A stretch of 64,000 nt of DNA from Chitinophaga fulva (GTDB taxonomy: Bacteria; Bacteroidota; Bacteroidia; Chitinophagales; Chitinophagaceae), in the NCBI RefSeq assembly GCF_012927205.1, contig NZ_JABBGC010000001.1, forward strand, positions 4,030,810-4,094,809, written 5' to 3'. Positions 27,073 through 35,224 of the stretch are shown here, one piece after another (the first letter of the stretch is position 1; each line of letters opens with the position of its first letter). Both the position numbers and the translations under genes were made by a program. A model generated the notes under the pieces. It was given only the letters and a program-made list of their open reading frames with translations, was not told the DNA's origin and searched no databases.

Positions 27073-27434
27073 AGAATATACTGACCATATGGCTTCTTAG
27101 TATCATACTGATCCAAAGTACAGGCAACTGCTGGATCATAGCGGCGTTTTACCTGAACAGGAACCGTATCGCCAATGACCTGTGCATAAACAGGTTTGAG
27201 CAGATACCGGTTTGCCGGGGGATCTGTTACCTGCAACAGAAACTGACTGAAAATGAACATCAGCAGGACCGGGCCCCTGAACTAAAACACAAAGAGGTAC
27301 TGCTGTTTTTTGAACCGGTATCCACACCCGCTATCGGAATGTCGTCCGACCATAAGCGGCCTTCCGGCAGGTATATCTCTCCTTATTTCCCCACTTCCCA
27401 CTTACACCCCGTTTTTAAACCACCGGTCTGTTAA
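27069..27434 (+). CDS. small membrane-anchored protein with CxGxC motif
   Basis: 121 residues with an N-terminal hydrophobic segment (ILTIWLLSIILIQSTGNCWIIAAFYL) and a cysteine pattern LCINRFEQIPVCRGICYLQQKL that recurs, to my memory, in Bacteroidota proteins near copper and oxidase genes; three closely spaced cysteines could bind metal. The start is TTG at 27069, whose bases overlap the TGA stop of the SCO gene (TTGA), so translation is probably coupled. The C-terminal 50 residues look disordered. Function unknown; a partner of the SCO protein is plausible. Confidence 0.7.
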   Translation: MKNILTIWLLSIILIQSTGNCWIIAAFYLNRNRIANDLCINRFEQIPVCRGICYLQQKLTENEHQQDRAPELKHKEVLLFFEPVSTPAIGMSSDHKRPSGRYISPYFPTSHLHPVFKPPVC

Positions 27435-27481
27435 TACCACGACTAAACGCCCATTAACGTTACCAATCTTTTTATGTGCTT

Positions 27482-28342
27482 ATGAAAACAGAAGAAATAG
27501 CTGTTTTGTCCGTTAGCATGTTTCAGGCAGGTAGTGATTATTGCTGGATGGGTGATCTGGAGCATCTATTGGAGAAATTCCCTATGCTGGAATTTCCCAA
27601 CAGAAGACGTTTTTATGTATTGATGATCATAGAAAGCGCCCAGGGTACTGCCGTTATTGATGGTAATACCTTACGGCTCGATCACCCAAAGATTATCTGT
27701 ATCAATCCCGGAAGCATATTCAGCCTGGAAATAAACCGTAAGGCAAAAGGGACCATGCTGTGTTTCACAGAAGACTTTTTTTCTATCAGGTATAACAACA
27801 ACGCCCTGTCGAACTTCACTTTCCTGGAAAGGGAATATGGCAGTTACGTCAGGCTGACGGAAGAAAAAGCCAGGGAATGGGAACAGCTGTCCGCTTTTAT
27901 GAAAGGCGAATATACCGGGCAACAGAAGGGGGCAGACAGTGTGCTCAGGTCTTTTCTGAATATTATGTTGTGTAAGCTGGACCGCGAGTTTTCTCATGTG
28001 GTCCCGCTGATGAAGAAAAACACCTATGAAGAAAAGATCAAACAGTTCAGATCACTACTGGATGAGCATTTTGTGGCACACAAAACACCTGCTTTCTATG
28101 CTTCCAGATTAAATATCACGACCAATTACCTGAACAAGCTATGCGGAAAATATCACGGGGTGTCCACTGGTGAATTGATAAGAAAGCGGATCACTATTGA
28201 AGCGCAGCGGCTGTTGCACTACACGGTACTGCCGATTGCAGACATCGCCAAGCAGCTGGAGTTTGAAAGTGTATCTTACTTTATTACATTTTTTAAAAGA
28301 AGTGTGGGCACTACACCGGAAAATTTTCGAAAAAACCATTAA
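27482..28342 (+). CDS. AraC-family transcriptional regulator
   Basis: 286 residues. Seen: an N-terminal cupin-like sensor region (FYVLMIIESAQGTAVIDGNTLRLDHPKIICINPGSIFSL) and a C-terminal AraC double helix-turn-helix (FYASRLNITTNYLNKLC and ADIAKQLEFESVSYFITFFKRSVGTTPENFR). The ATG at 27482 is preferred to an in-frame GTG two codons before. It sits 47 bp after the small cysteine protein and 17 bp before a tiny membrane ORF, inside the SCO/cytochrome cluster, and is the obvious candidate regulator of that cluster. Confidence 0.9.
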   Translation: MKTEEIAVLSVSMFQAGSDYCWMGDLEHLLEKFPMLEFPNRRRFYVLMIIESAQGTAVIDGNTLRLDHPKIICINPGSIFSLEINRKAKGTMLCFTEDFFSIRYNNNALSNFTFLEREYGSYVRLTEEKAREWEQLSAFMKGEYTGQQKGADSVLRSFLNIMLCKLDREFSHVVPLMKKNTYEEKIKQFRSLLDEHFVAHKTPAFYASRLNITTNYLNKLCGKYHGVSTGELIRKRITIEAQRLLHYTVLPIADIAKQLEFESVSYFITFFKRSVGTTPENFRKNH

Positions 28343-28359
28343 CTAAAAAATCTCCATTT

Positions 28360-28512
28360 ATGCTGAAAGATACCAATGAGGTGCTAAAAGGTAACGAGAG
28401 AAAGTTCAACCTGAGCAGAAGAATGCTGAAGGCTGTATTATTGTTGTTGATTTTGTTGATCGTCATACTACAGTTCGACCATATCATGGCATTGCTGAAA
28501 AATATTTTTTAA
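28360..28512 (+). CDS. 50-residue single-pass membrane protein
   Basis: An ATG-to-TAA frame of 50 codons. The first 25 residues are polar and basic (MLKDTNEVLKGNERKFNLSR), followed by a hydrophobic helix (AVLLLLILLIVILQF) and a short tail. It starts 17 bp after the AraC stop and 13 bp before another tiny ORF. The layout (cytoplasmic basic N-terminus, one helix) resembles small accessory subunits of respiratory complexes, but I recognise no family. Reality is supported by position, composition and the clean topology only. Confidence 0.55.
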   Translation: MLKDTNEVLKGNERKFNLSRRMLKAVLLLLILLIVILQFDHIMALLKNIF

Positions 28513-28525
28513 ACTCTTTTGTTCC

Positions 28526-28660
28526 ATGAAACTTACTCATTTTTTATCAAGATATATTGATCCTGAGAACAGGAATATGATCGATGCAGTGATATGGATC
28601 AACAGGATAGCGCTGGTGGTGCTGTTTTGTTGCCTGGTACTGATGTTGGTCCGTATATAG
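28526..28660 (+). CDS. 44-residue single-pass membrane protein
   Basis: An ATG-to-TAG frame of 44 codons: MKLTHFLSRYIDPENRNMID, then a hydrophobic helix (IALVVLFCCLVLMLV) with an Arg-Ile end. It follows the 50-residue ORF by 13 bp and is followed by a hairpin terminator and the cytochrome bd-like genes. The similar size and topology of the two neighbours suggests both are real and act together. No family recognised. Confidence 0.5.
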   Translation: MKLTHFLSRYIDPENRNMIDAVIWINRIALVVLFCCLVLMLVRI

Positions 28661-28751
28661 GTTTTGACGCCAGTGCCGGAACTTTACATTGTTGTCCTTA
28701 AAATCAGCATCGGCACTAGTTTTTTTCTAATCTTTTATTTACTAAATCAAC

Positions 28752-28793
28752 AAAAGCCGGCTTGTTTCTTGAAACTTCCGGCTTTTCTGTTTC
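28752..28793 (+). terminator. hairpin terminator or attenuator before the cytochrome bd-like genes
   Basis: Stem AAAAGCCGG / CCGGCTTTT enclosing an inner GTTTC-TT-GAAAC stem, followed by CTGTTTCTT. It separates the AraC/tiny-ORF unit from the oxidase-like genes. Confidence 0.75.
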
Positions 28794-28816
28794 TTCGCTT
28801 TTGCCCGCTACCAGTC

Positions 28817-28824
28817 TACCTTTG
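28817..28824 (+). promoter_or_regulatory. -7 promoter box for the cytochrome bd-like operon
   Basis: TACCTTTG matches TAnnTTTG exactly, 23 bases before the ATG at 28848 and just after the preceding hairpin. Confidence 0.5.
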
Positions 28825-28847
28825 CAGCATATTAAACGTATTGCTGC

Positions 28848-30296
28848 ATGGATTTTCCAATGTTTCATCTGGACTGGCTCAATGACCGGTTTTTGATAGC
28901 GATGATCGCTATTGTGCATGTATTTATCAATCATGGATTGGCCGTCGGATTTATTCCGTATATCACCTGGCTGGAGCAGAAAGGGGTGAAGATGGCCGGT
29001 GCTTCCAATATTACCGATCCCGAATGGGACCACCTGGTATACAGGAAAATGAAGGTCGCTTTTATTATCACTACTACCATAGGTGCGATGACAGGCGTGG
29101 GGATCTGGTTTTCCGCCGGGTTGATCAGTCCATCTTCTATCGGCAGTCTTATCCGGGTCTTTTATTTTGCCTGGTTTGTGGAGTGGTTGACGTTTGTGAC
29201 GGAGGTGGTATTGATCATGATATATTTTCTTACCTGGAAGCAAAGCAATCAATCGCTGAAAGCCAAAATCAGGCATATCCGCTTTGGGTGGTTCCTGTCT
29301 GTTTTCTCCTGGATCACGATGTGTATCATTGTTTCCATACTTGGGTTTATGATGGACCCGGGCAACTGGAACACAGACCATTCGCTGATCAGTGGGTTCA
29401 CTAATCCTATTTATTTACCGCAATTATTTTTCCGGACGCCCACAGCGATGGTGTTAGGTGGTGTGTTCGGCATGTTGCTGACCACCATTTTTACAGACCG
29501 GCATTCCGCCTGGAGGAATACGGTTTTGAAGTATGGCGCGCGGTGGGTATTGTGCTGGGCACCGGTTTCCCTGGTGGCTGCCGTTATCTATTACAAGGCG
29601 ATGCCTGCGGCCATGCGGGAAAATATGAGTACGGCCGTAGGCACCATGGAGTTCGCGCAATACTATGACCTGCTGCGTTATATTATCCCGGGAGCGGTAT
29701 CGCTGGTGGTGATGCTGGGCATATGGACATTGTTCAGGCCGCGCTCTGTCCGCATGTGGATGGTGCTGGTGCCCTGTGTGGCAGCTTTTGGTTTTCTGGG
29801 GATTTTTGAGCGGGTGCGGGAATTTATCCGTAAGCCTTACGTCATCGGGGGGTACATGTACTCCAACCTGTTAAGGGAAGAAGATTATCCGTTGTTTAAA
29901 CGCGACGGGCTGCTGAAATATGCGACGTATGCCACTGCCAGCAAGGTGACGCCGGAAAACAAGCTTAGCACCGGTCGGGATGTATTCATGCTATCTTGCA
30001 GCCGCTGTCACACTACCAACGGCATCAATTCCATCGTGTATGTTTTTGAAAGACTCTATGGTATAGGCAAGCCGCTGGATGAAAACTCTATGGCAGCATA
30101 TATCCCCAATATGCATAATGGCAGGACCTATATGCCTCCGTTCCCGGGAAACAACGAAGAACTCGGCGCACTGGTGGCCTATATCAAACATCTCCAACAG
30201 ACAGGGGAGCCCCTGGAAGGCGCCCAGTCAGCGGGGATCACTGTTAACCCGGGGAACAGTACTGAACAAATTGCCGATTCGGTCCAATCGAAATAA
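28848..30296 (+). CDS. cytochrome bd subunit I-like protein fused to cytochrome c
   Basis: Integral membrane redox protein of 482 residues. Seen: H24 in FLIAMIAIVHVFINHG, where cytochrome bd CydA has its haem-ligating histidine in helix 1; a helix with Trp/Glu spacing (RVFYFAWFVEWLTFVTEVVLIMIYF) like the CydA proton/haem helix; about eight or nine helices to residue 340; then a soluble C-terminal domain with CSRCH (C384, C387, H388) and a later YMPPF methionine. The quinol-loop GRQPW of classical CydA is absent. Haem-c-fused branches of the cytochrome bd superfamily are known from comparative genomics but little studied. It probably takes electrons from or gives them to c-type haems; oxygen reduction is inference. 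Confidence 0.8.
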   Translation: MDFPMFHLDWLNDRFLIAMIAIVHVFINHGLAVGFIPYITWLEQKGVKMAGASNITDPEWDHLVYRKMKVAFIITTTIGAMTGVGIWFSAGLISPSSIGSLIRVFYFAWFVEWLTFVTEVVLIMIYFLTWKQSNQSLKAKIRHIRFGWFLSVFSWITMCIIVSILGFMMDPGNWNTDHSLISGFTNPIYLPQLFFRTPTAMVLGGVFGMLLTTIFTDRHSAWRNTVLKYGARWVLCWAPVSLVAAVIYYKAMPAAMRENMSTAVGTMEFAQYYDLLRYIIPGAVSLVVMLGIWTLFRPRSVRMWMVLVPCVAAFGFLGIFERVREFIRKPYVIGGYMYSNLLREEDYPLFKRDGLLKYATYATASKVTPENKLSTGRDVFMLSCSRCHTTNGINSIVYVFERLYGIGKPLDENSMAAYIPNMHNGRTYMPPFPGNNEELGALVAYIKHLQQTGEPLEGAQSAGITVNPGNSTEQIADSVQSK

Positions 30297-30305
30297 TCAT
30301 ACCTG

Positions 30306-31667
30306 ATGTCTTACAATTATTCCATGAATCACATGTTAACGTTATTGCAGTCTGTGACCCCTGTTCCGAGGGATATTCCATTAGCGCTTCCCTTGCCAGA
30401 ATGGTTATTGGTGGTATTACTGGTCGTTTCATTTCTTGCCCATATCATTTTTGTAAACCTGATGCTGGGAGGTTCTTTATTGACTTTATGGGCACAGGTG
30501 AAGGGCCTGAAAAACAAGGAGTATGATACGCTGGCTTATGAAATCGCTAAAACCATTACCGTTAATAAAAGCCTGGCGGTGGTGCTGGGCGTGGCGCCGT
30601 TGTTGAGCATCAATGTGCTCTATACCGTTTATTTCTATTCTGCCAATGCGCTGACCGGCCTGATGTGGATAGCCATCGTACCATTGGTGACAGCGGCTTT
30701 TCTGTTGACGTACCTGCACAAATACACCTGGCACAAGCTGGAGGACAACAAAGGGTTGCATATTTCCATCCTGGCTTTGGCGGTGCTGATTTTCCTGTTC
30801 ATTCCCCTGATATTTCTGACGAACATCAACCTCATGCTGTTCCCCGAGAAATGGGGCACCATAAAAGGATTTATGAGCGCGCTGGCACTGCCGAACGTGT
30901 TTCCGCGGTACTTACACTTTTTATGTGCATCGCTGGCCATCACGGGGTTGTTCCTGTTCTGGTACCTGGGAAGAAACCGGTATGCTTTTGAAACGCACTT
31001 TAAGTCCATTACCCGTTATGATATCCGGAAACAGCTATACAGCCTGGCGCTGGGCGTTTCTGTGTTTCAGTTTGTGCTGGGGCCGTTGGTGTTGATCACC
31101 CTGCCGGCTAAAGGGGTGCAATGGAACCTTATCATCGTTATCCTGTGCGGGGCAACTGCCGCATTACCTGCTATGTACTGGATGTGGAAAGGGATTACCG
31201 GAAAGCCGGAAGAGATAGGGATGAATTTTGGGAAGGTGATCATGGCCATGACACTTACTGTATTGCTGATGGCCAGCGGACGGCATGTGTACCGCTCCAA
31301 TGCGCTGGCGCCTCATAAAAAGCTGATGGCGGAAAAGACAAAAGCGTTCGAACGATTATCTGCTGAAGCGAGGGCACATCCGGCGCCGGATGAAAGTACA
31401 ACGGCACAAGCATCCGGTACGCCCGCTGCCCCAGGGGCCGCTGTATTCCAGGCCAATTGCGCTTCCTGTCATAAAAAAGAGGGGCGGCTGGTAGGGCCGC
31501 CGGTAACGGAAATGGTGAGCATCTACCAGGGTAATCTGCCCGGGCTGAAAAAATGGATACGGCAACCCGGGAAAAAACGGGAAGGGTATCCCCAGATGCC
31601 GGGATTCCCGCAACTCTCCGAACAGGAGCTGACGATATTAACCGATTACATTCTATCTGTTAAATAA
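30306..31667 (+). CDS. second cytochrome bd-like membrane subunit fused to cytochrome c
   Basis: 453 residues, starting 9 bp after the first subunit. Seen: its first long helix (LLVVSFLAHIIFVNLMLGGSLL) mirrors helix 1 of the partner with a histidine at the equivalent place, followed by about eight further helices to residue 335, a charged Ala/Pro-rich linker, and a cytochrome c domain CASCH (C385, C388, H389) with YPQMPGFP supplying the methionine. The two subunits therefore look like divergent relatives of each other rather than a CydA plus a canonical CydB. Periplasmic haem-c domains on both chains are unusual. A tiny membrane ORF follows. Confidence 0.78.
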   Translation: MSYNYSMNHMLTLLQSVTPVPRDIPLALPLPEWLLVVLLVVSFLAHIIFVNLMLGGSLLTLWAQVKGLKNKEYDTLAYEIAKTITVNKSLAVVLGVAPLLSINVLYTVYFYSANALTGLMWIAIVPLVTAAFLLTYLHKYTWHKLEDNKGLHISILALAVLIFLFIPLIFLTNINLMLFPEKWGTIKGFMSALALPNVFPRYLHFLCASLAITGLFLFWYLGRNRYAFETHFKSITRYDIRKQLYSLALGVSVFQFVLGPLVLITLPAKGVQWNLIIVILCGATAALPAMYWMWKGITGKPEEIGMNFGKVIMAMTLTVLLMASGRHVYRSNALAPHKKLMAEKTKAFERLSAEARAHPAPDESTTAQASGTPAAPGAAVFQANCASCHKKEGRLVGPPVTEMVSIYQGNLPGLKKWIRQPGKKREGYPQMPGFPQLSEQELTILTDYILSVK

Positions 31668-31673
31668 ATAACG

Positions 31674-31823
31674 ATGTTATCTGCATGCTTTATCGTATCA
31701 ATTGTATTGTTGCTATTTTGGATATTGAGGCAACTGATTCTGGCCTCTACCAATATTTTGTATTTATCAAAAGATGATGAGCTGGCCAAATCCAATAGTG
31801 ATGCTGCTTTGATTGAATTTTGA
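31674..31823 (+). CDS. 49-residue single-pass membrane protein
   Basis: ATG-to-TGA frame of 49 codons beginning 6 bp after the stop of the second cytochrome bd-like subunit. N-terminal hydrophobic helix (CFIVSIVLLLFWILRQLILA) followed by a short polar tail (KDDELAKSNSDAALIEF). Size, position at the 3' end of the oxidase operon and topology resemble CydX/CbdX-type small subunits, although I see no sequence signature to prove kinship. Confidence 0.55.
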   Translation: MLSACFIVSIVLLLFWILRQLILASTNILYLSKDDELAKSNSDAALIEF

Positions 31824-31844
31824 CGGGTTGGTTGGCTAAACAGG

Positions 31845-31876
31845 AAAGGCGGGAAGATAGCTTCCCGCCTTGTTAT
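31845..31876. terminator. hairpin between convergent genes
   Basis: Perfect 10-bp stem AGGCGGGAAG / CTTCCCGCCT with an ATAG loop, followed by TTGTTATC; likely ends both the oxidase-like operon and the minus-strand DUF885 gene. Confidence 0.65.
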
Positions 31877-31901
31877 CAGGCTTGCTTTTCTATTGCTAAA
31901 A

Positions 31902-33686
31902 CTATCTTTGGTAATGAGCGGCCCAGTTGTCCATATATTTTTCCAGCACCTGCAGCGGCATATCGCCATATGCCAGCAGGGCATCGTGGAAGTCGCGCAA
32001 ATTGAAACGGGCGCCCAGTCGTGCTGCCAGTTTATCCCGCAGCGCTTTTAATCTTATTTCCCCGGTTTTGTAGGACAGTGCCTGTCCGGGCATCGCCATA
32101 TAACGTTCTACTTCTGCCGTGGCAATCGCTTTATTAACGGATTCATTGGCCATCATATAATCGATGGCTTCTTCGCGGGTCATTTTACCGGTATGGATGG
32201 CTACATCCAGCACCAGCCGGATGGCGCGGTGGATCTCGTTGTTGAGCGCGCCCATTTTCTGATACGGATCGGTGTAGCAGCCCAGCTTTTCTCCCAATGA
32301 TTCCACATACAACGCCCAGCCTTCAAAATAGGCGCTGAAAGTTGGTTGCCGCCGGAACGCCGGTATCTCTTTGTTCTCCTGCTGTAAAGCAATCTGAAAG
32401 TGATGCCCTGGTATACCTTCATGAATAAAGGTGGCTTCCATCCCGTAAAAAGTAACATTCACTTTTGTTGGATCAGGTACCGGCACATACAAAATAGCCG
32501 GACGTTTTTCTGATAAATTACCTTTGATATAGAAGGGGCCTCCGCTGGCGGCTTCCCGGTACGCTTCCACCCTGCGGACCTCCATAGGAGTTTGTGGCTG
32601 GTGGCCAAATAGCTGCGGTATGTGTGGCAGCACTTTCCGGTAGATAGCCCTGTAAGCCTCCAGTACTTCTTCCGGCGTTTTAAAAGGCATCAGGCGGGGA
32701 TTGGTCTTCAGGTGGGTGAAAAATTCGGACAAGCTGCCGGGAAAACCGGTCTGTGTCTTTATCTTCTCCATCTCAGCCCGGATTCTGGCCACTTCAGATA
32801 ATCCTGTCTGGTATATTTTCTCTGGTGTAAGGTCCGGCGTGGTGGTAAAGGCGTGTACGTAATAATTGTAGATCCGGGCTCCGCCTGTGATGGCAAATAG
32901 CCCCGCCTTATCCTGCGCTGCGGGCAGGTATTGATCTTTCAGGTAGACAGCTAATTTGGCATAAGCAGGGCGCATTTTTGCAGCGATCACATCATGATAT
33001 AACCTTGTTATCCTTTGTTTATCGGCTGTGGTAAAGGATGCGGGGAATTTTGACAACGGCTTATAGAAGATATTTTTAGCAGTGTCTTTTTCTGCCAATG
33101 CTTCCATTTGGGGGATCATCAGTTTCACCAATGCTTTCGGCAATACTACGCCGGCTTGTATGCCTTTATTGAAATTGGCGATACAGGTGTCTGCCCAGTC
33201 CATAAAGGCGGTCATCCGTTTGGCCCAGTTCTCGTAATCTTTCACGGTGTTAAATGGCTGGTCTCCGTCGCCGGAGCCAAAGGAAGCCAGTTCCAGTGGC
33301 GTGGAAACAAACTGGTTCATCGGCAGGTATTCCAGGTGGAGGGATATGGCTTCCAGGGCTGACTGCAACGTATAGGTGAGAATATCGCAGGAGATCCTGT
33401 CACCGGTGTTCAATTCGGTTTTATCAAATTTTTTCAGTTCCCCGAGATATTTCCTGTAAAATGTTTCGGTGGCGGCCAGGTAAGGTGCAGCGCCTTCCAT
33501 GGCGAGCCGGTCGTCGTACTGATGAAAGCCGGCAGTGGTGGCTTCTGAGGGGAACAGTTGCATCCGCTCTGCATAATAATTATCAAACAACTGCTGCAGC
33601 TGTCGATTATTTTTCTGTGCCTGGATATTGGTAGTACATAACAGGGTGGCTAGTATCAGCAGGCTGGTCATTAGTCCTTTCATCAT
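31902..33686 (-). CDS. exported DUF885-family hydrolase
   Basis: 594 residues with a signal peptide ending NIQAQ. The DUF885 hallmark HEGIPGHHFQIALQQE is present, a zinc-type HExxxGHH motif, with FEGWALYVESLGE downstream and MTREEAIDYMMAN near the C-terminus. The family is related to metallopeptidases and is mostly uncharacterised. The ATG at 33686 begins 2 bp after the stop of the GNAT gene, so both are translated from one message; upstream in-frame codons would overlap that gene. Periplasmic peptidase activity is inference. Confidence 0.87.
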   Translation of the reverse strand: MMKGLMTSLLILATLLCTTNIQAQKNNRQLQQLFDNYYAERMQLFPSEATTAGFHQYDDRLAMEGAAPYLAATETFYRKYLGELKKFDKTELNTGDRISCDILTYTLQSALEAISLHLEYLPMNQFVSTPLELASFGSGDGDQPFNTVKDYENWAKRMTAFMDWADTCIANFNKGIQAGVVLPKALVKLMIPQMEALAEKDTAKNIFYKPLSKFPASFTTADKQRITRLYHDVIAAKMRPAYAKLAVYLKDQYLPAAQDKAGLFAITGGARIYNYYVHAFTTTPDLTPEKIYQTGLSEVARIRAEMEKIKTQTGFPGSLSEFFTHLKTNPRLMPFKTPEEVLEAYRAIYRKVLPHIPQLFGHQPQTPMEVRRVEAYREAASGGPFYIKGNLSEKRPAILYVPVPDPTKVNVTFYGMEATFIHEGIPGHHFQIALQQENKEIPAFRRQPTFSAYFEGWALYVESLGEKLGCYTDPYQKMGALNNEIHRAIRLVLDVAIHTGKMTREEAIDYMMANESVNKAIATAEVERYMAMPGQALSYKTGEIRLKALRDKLAARLGARFNLRDFHDALLAYGDMPLQVLEKYMDNWAAHYQR

Positions 33687-33688
33687 AG

Positions 33689-34177
33689 TTATACTTCTTT
33701 TATCATCCATATACTGCAGCCGAAGTGAACGGCGCTGCCCAATGGTGCTGGTAAATATGTAAATCCCATTTTCTCATACAGGGGTATGGCCTGCTCCAGT
33801 TCGGGCAGTGTTTCCAGGTATACGTGGCTGTATCCCAGTTCCCTGGCGGACTGCAGGCATTGTGCTATCAGTTGTTTCCCCAGCCCCAGGCCTCTGGCTT
33901 CGGGCAGCAGGTATAGTTTTACCAGCTCGCAGTGTGCGGGCGGGAGCCCGGGCACTGGGAAGATACCGGCGCCGCCAGCCACGCTGCCGTTTACTTCTAC
34001 AATCCAGTATGCGGCATTGGGGATGGCGAAAGCGCTGTATAGTTCATAAAGATTTTTGTCGAAGTAGGCGGTGCCGGGTTTGTTGGCATTGAATTCCTCC
34101 AGCACCTGGCGTATAATAGCGCCCAGCTGCTGATTGTCGTCCTGTTGCAGTGGCCTGATTTTACTTGTCGCTGTCAT
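33689..34177 (-). CDS. GNAT-family N-acetyltransferase
   Basis: Cytosolic acetyl-CoA-dependent acetyltransferase of 162 residues. Seen: VKLYLLPEARGLGLGKQLIAQC, containing the acetyl-CoA-binding R/QxxGxG/A motif, then a YSHVYLETLPELEQAIPLYEKMGF segment where LYEKMGF is a GNAT hallmark. The acceptor is unknown. It is followed closely by the DUF885 gene and preceded by its own -7 box. Confidence 0.92.
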   Translation of the reverse strand: MTATSKIRPLQQDDNQQLGAIIRQVLEEFNANKPGTAYFDKNLYELYSAFAIPNAAYWIVEVNGSVAGGAGIFPVPGLPPAHCELVKLYLLPEARGLGLGKQLIAQCLQSARELGYSHVYLETLPELEQAIPLYEKMGFTYLPAPLGSAVHFGCSIWMIKEV

Positions 34178-34191
34178 GCCACAAAACTAAG

Positions 34192-34199
34192 CAGCTGGT
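34192..34199 (-). promoter_or_regulatory. -7 promoter box for GNAT-DUF885
   Basis: Minus-strand TAGTTTTG, an exact TAnnTTTG match, 15 bases before the ATG at 34177. Confidence 0.5.
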
Positions 34200-34237
34200 T
34201 ACTGCTAAAATTGTACAGGATTAACCTTTTGTTGTTT

Positions 34238-35044
34238 TCAGATTTTTCTGTACTGGTTGGGGAGCATGCCGGTAATGCGCCGGAAGGTTTTGGTGAAGTG
34301 GGCCTGATCGGTAAATCCGCATTCATAGGCGATACCGGTGAGGGATACTTGTTCTTTTTTGATGAGGGAGATAGCCCGCTCTACTTTTATTTTACGGAGA
34401 TATTCTCCTGCGGAGCATCCGAAATAACGGGAGAAATAACGGGAGATGGTCACCGGGTGCAGGTCCAGCTGCTCGGCAAGAAAGGGCAGCGATAACGGTG
34501 TGTCCCAGTGATCGTACATGATATCCCGTATCTTCTCCGTCCATTCCGGGTAGCAGCGGAAATCCTCCTGGCAGGGAGTGATGAGGTCAACACACAGCTG
34601 GTCTATCGCGATGGAGGAGGCAGTATCATGGAGGTAGTGTTCTTTCATGATCCGGACAAGCCCGCTGGTGTTCAACTGGAACTTGTCGCCAAACATCAGC
34701 GACGGCGGAGGGTGTGATAACCCGAAGGTCTTAAAGAAATCCCCCGTCAGCTCCATATTAAAAATACGGGTACCGGGGAGGTAGTCTATATTCTGATGCG
34801 CTACGCCGGGATGGTAATAAAGGCCGGTACCGGCATACTGCCTGTCGCTTCCGCCTTTTCTTACTTCTTTGCTTCCGCCTTCCAGGATATGGGAGAAGTG
34901 TGGGTTGATGTGAAAATGCCAGTCAGATGCCATATTGGGCACAAAGGTGGTTTCACTGGTGATGACTGCGCCAAAAACGCGCTCCTTCACCTTCGTGCCA
35001 ACGTATGTGCCTGCTGCAAGCTGAACCGGAATGGTACCTGACAT
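34238..35044 (-). CDS. AraC-family transcriptional regulator
   Basis: 268 residues from the ATG at 35044 (the frame is open 150 bases further up, but that part has no domain-like sequence). Seen: an N-terminal cupin (DWHFHINPHFSHILEGG, GLYYHPGVAHQN) and a C-terminal AraC helix-turn-helix pair (LSLPFLAEQLDLHPVTISRYFSRYFG; LTGIAYECGFTDQAHFTKTFRRITGMLPNQYR). It is divergent from the GH16 gene with 180 bp between, and shares the strand with GNAT-DUF885. Either could be its target. Confidence 0.92.
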   Translation of the reverse strand: MSGTIPVQLAAGTYVGTKVKERVFGAVITSETTFVPNMASDWHFHINPHFSHILEGGSKEVRKGGSDRQYAGTGLYYHPGVAHQNIDYLPGTRIFNMELTGDFFKTFGLSHPPPSLMFGDKFQLNTSGLVRIMKEHYLHDTASSIAIDQLCVDLITPCQEDFRCYPEWTEKIRDIMYDHWDTPLSLPFLAEQLDLHPVTISRYFSRYFGCSAGEYLRKIKVERAISLIKKEQVSLTGIAYECGFTDQAHFTKTFRRITGMLPNQYRKI

Positions 35045-35224
35045 ATCCACTGATTGATCGATAAAAGTAAAAAAAATTATCAGAGAATGCAAAACGGGAT
35101 GCATTAGCAGCGCATTTGAAATCGTTAAATTGTCAAGGTAAGTTACCCGGTCCCGGACGATTTTGAGCGTATATGTAACCCACGATGACATCACCCCGTA
35201 TTATTCATCATAATTGTAAATTCC

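Noticed and set aside
28716..29381. Antisense frame over the cytochrome bd-like gene start
   Set aside because: His/Lys/Pro-rich translation typical of antisense to membrane helices; crosses the promoter and hairpin.
35045..35194. 50-residue N-terminal extension of the AraC gene
   Set aside because: No domain character, and the conserved sensor part begins right after the ATG at 35044.
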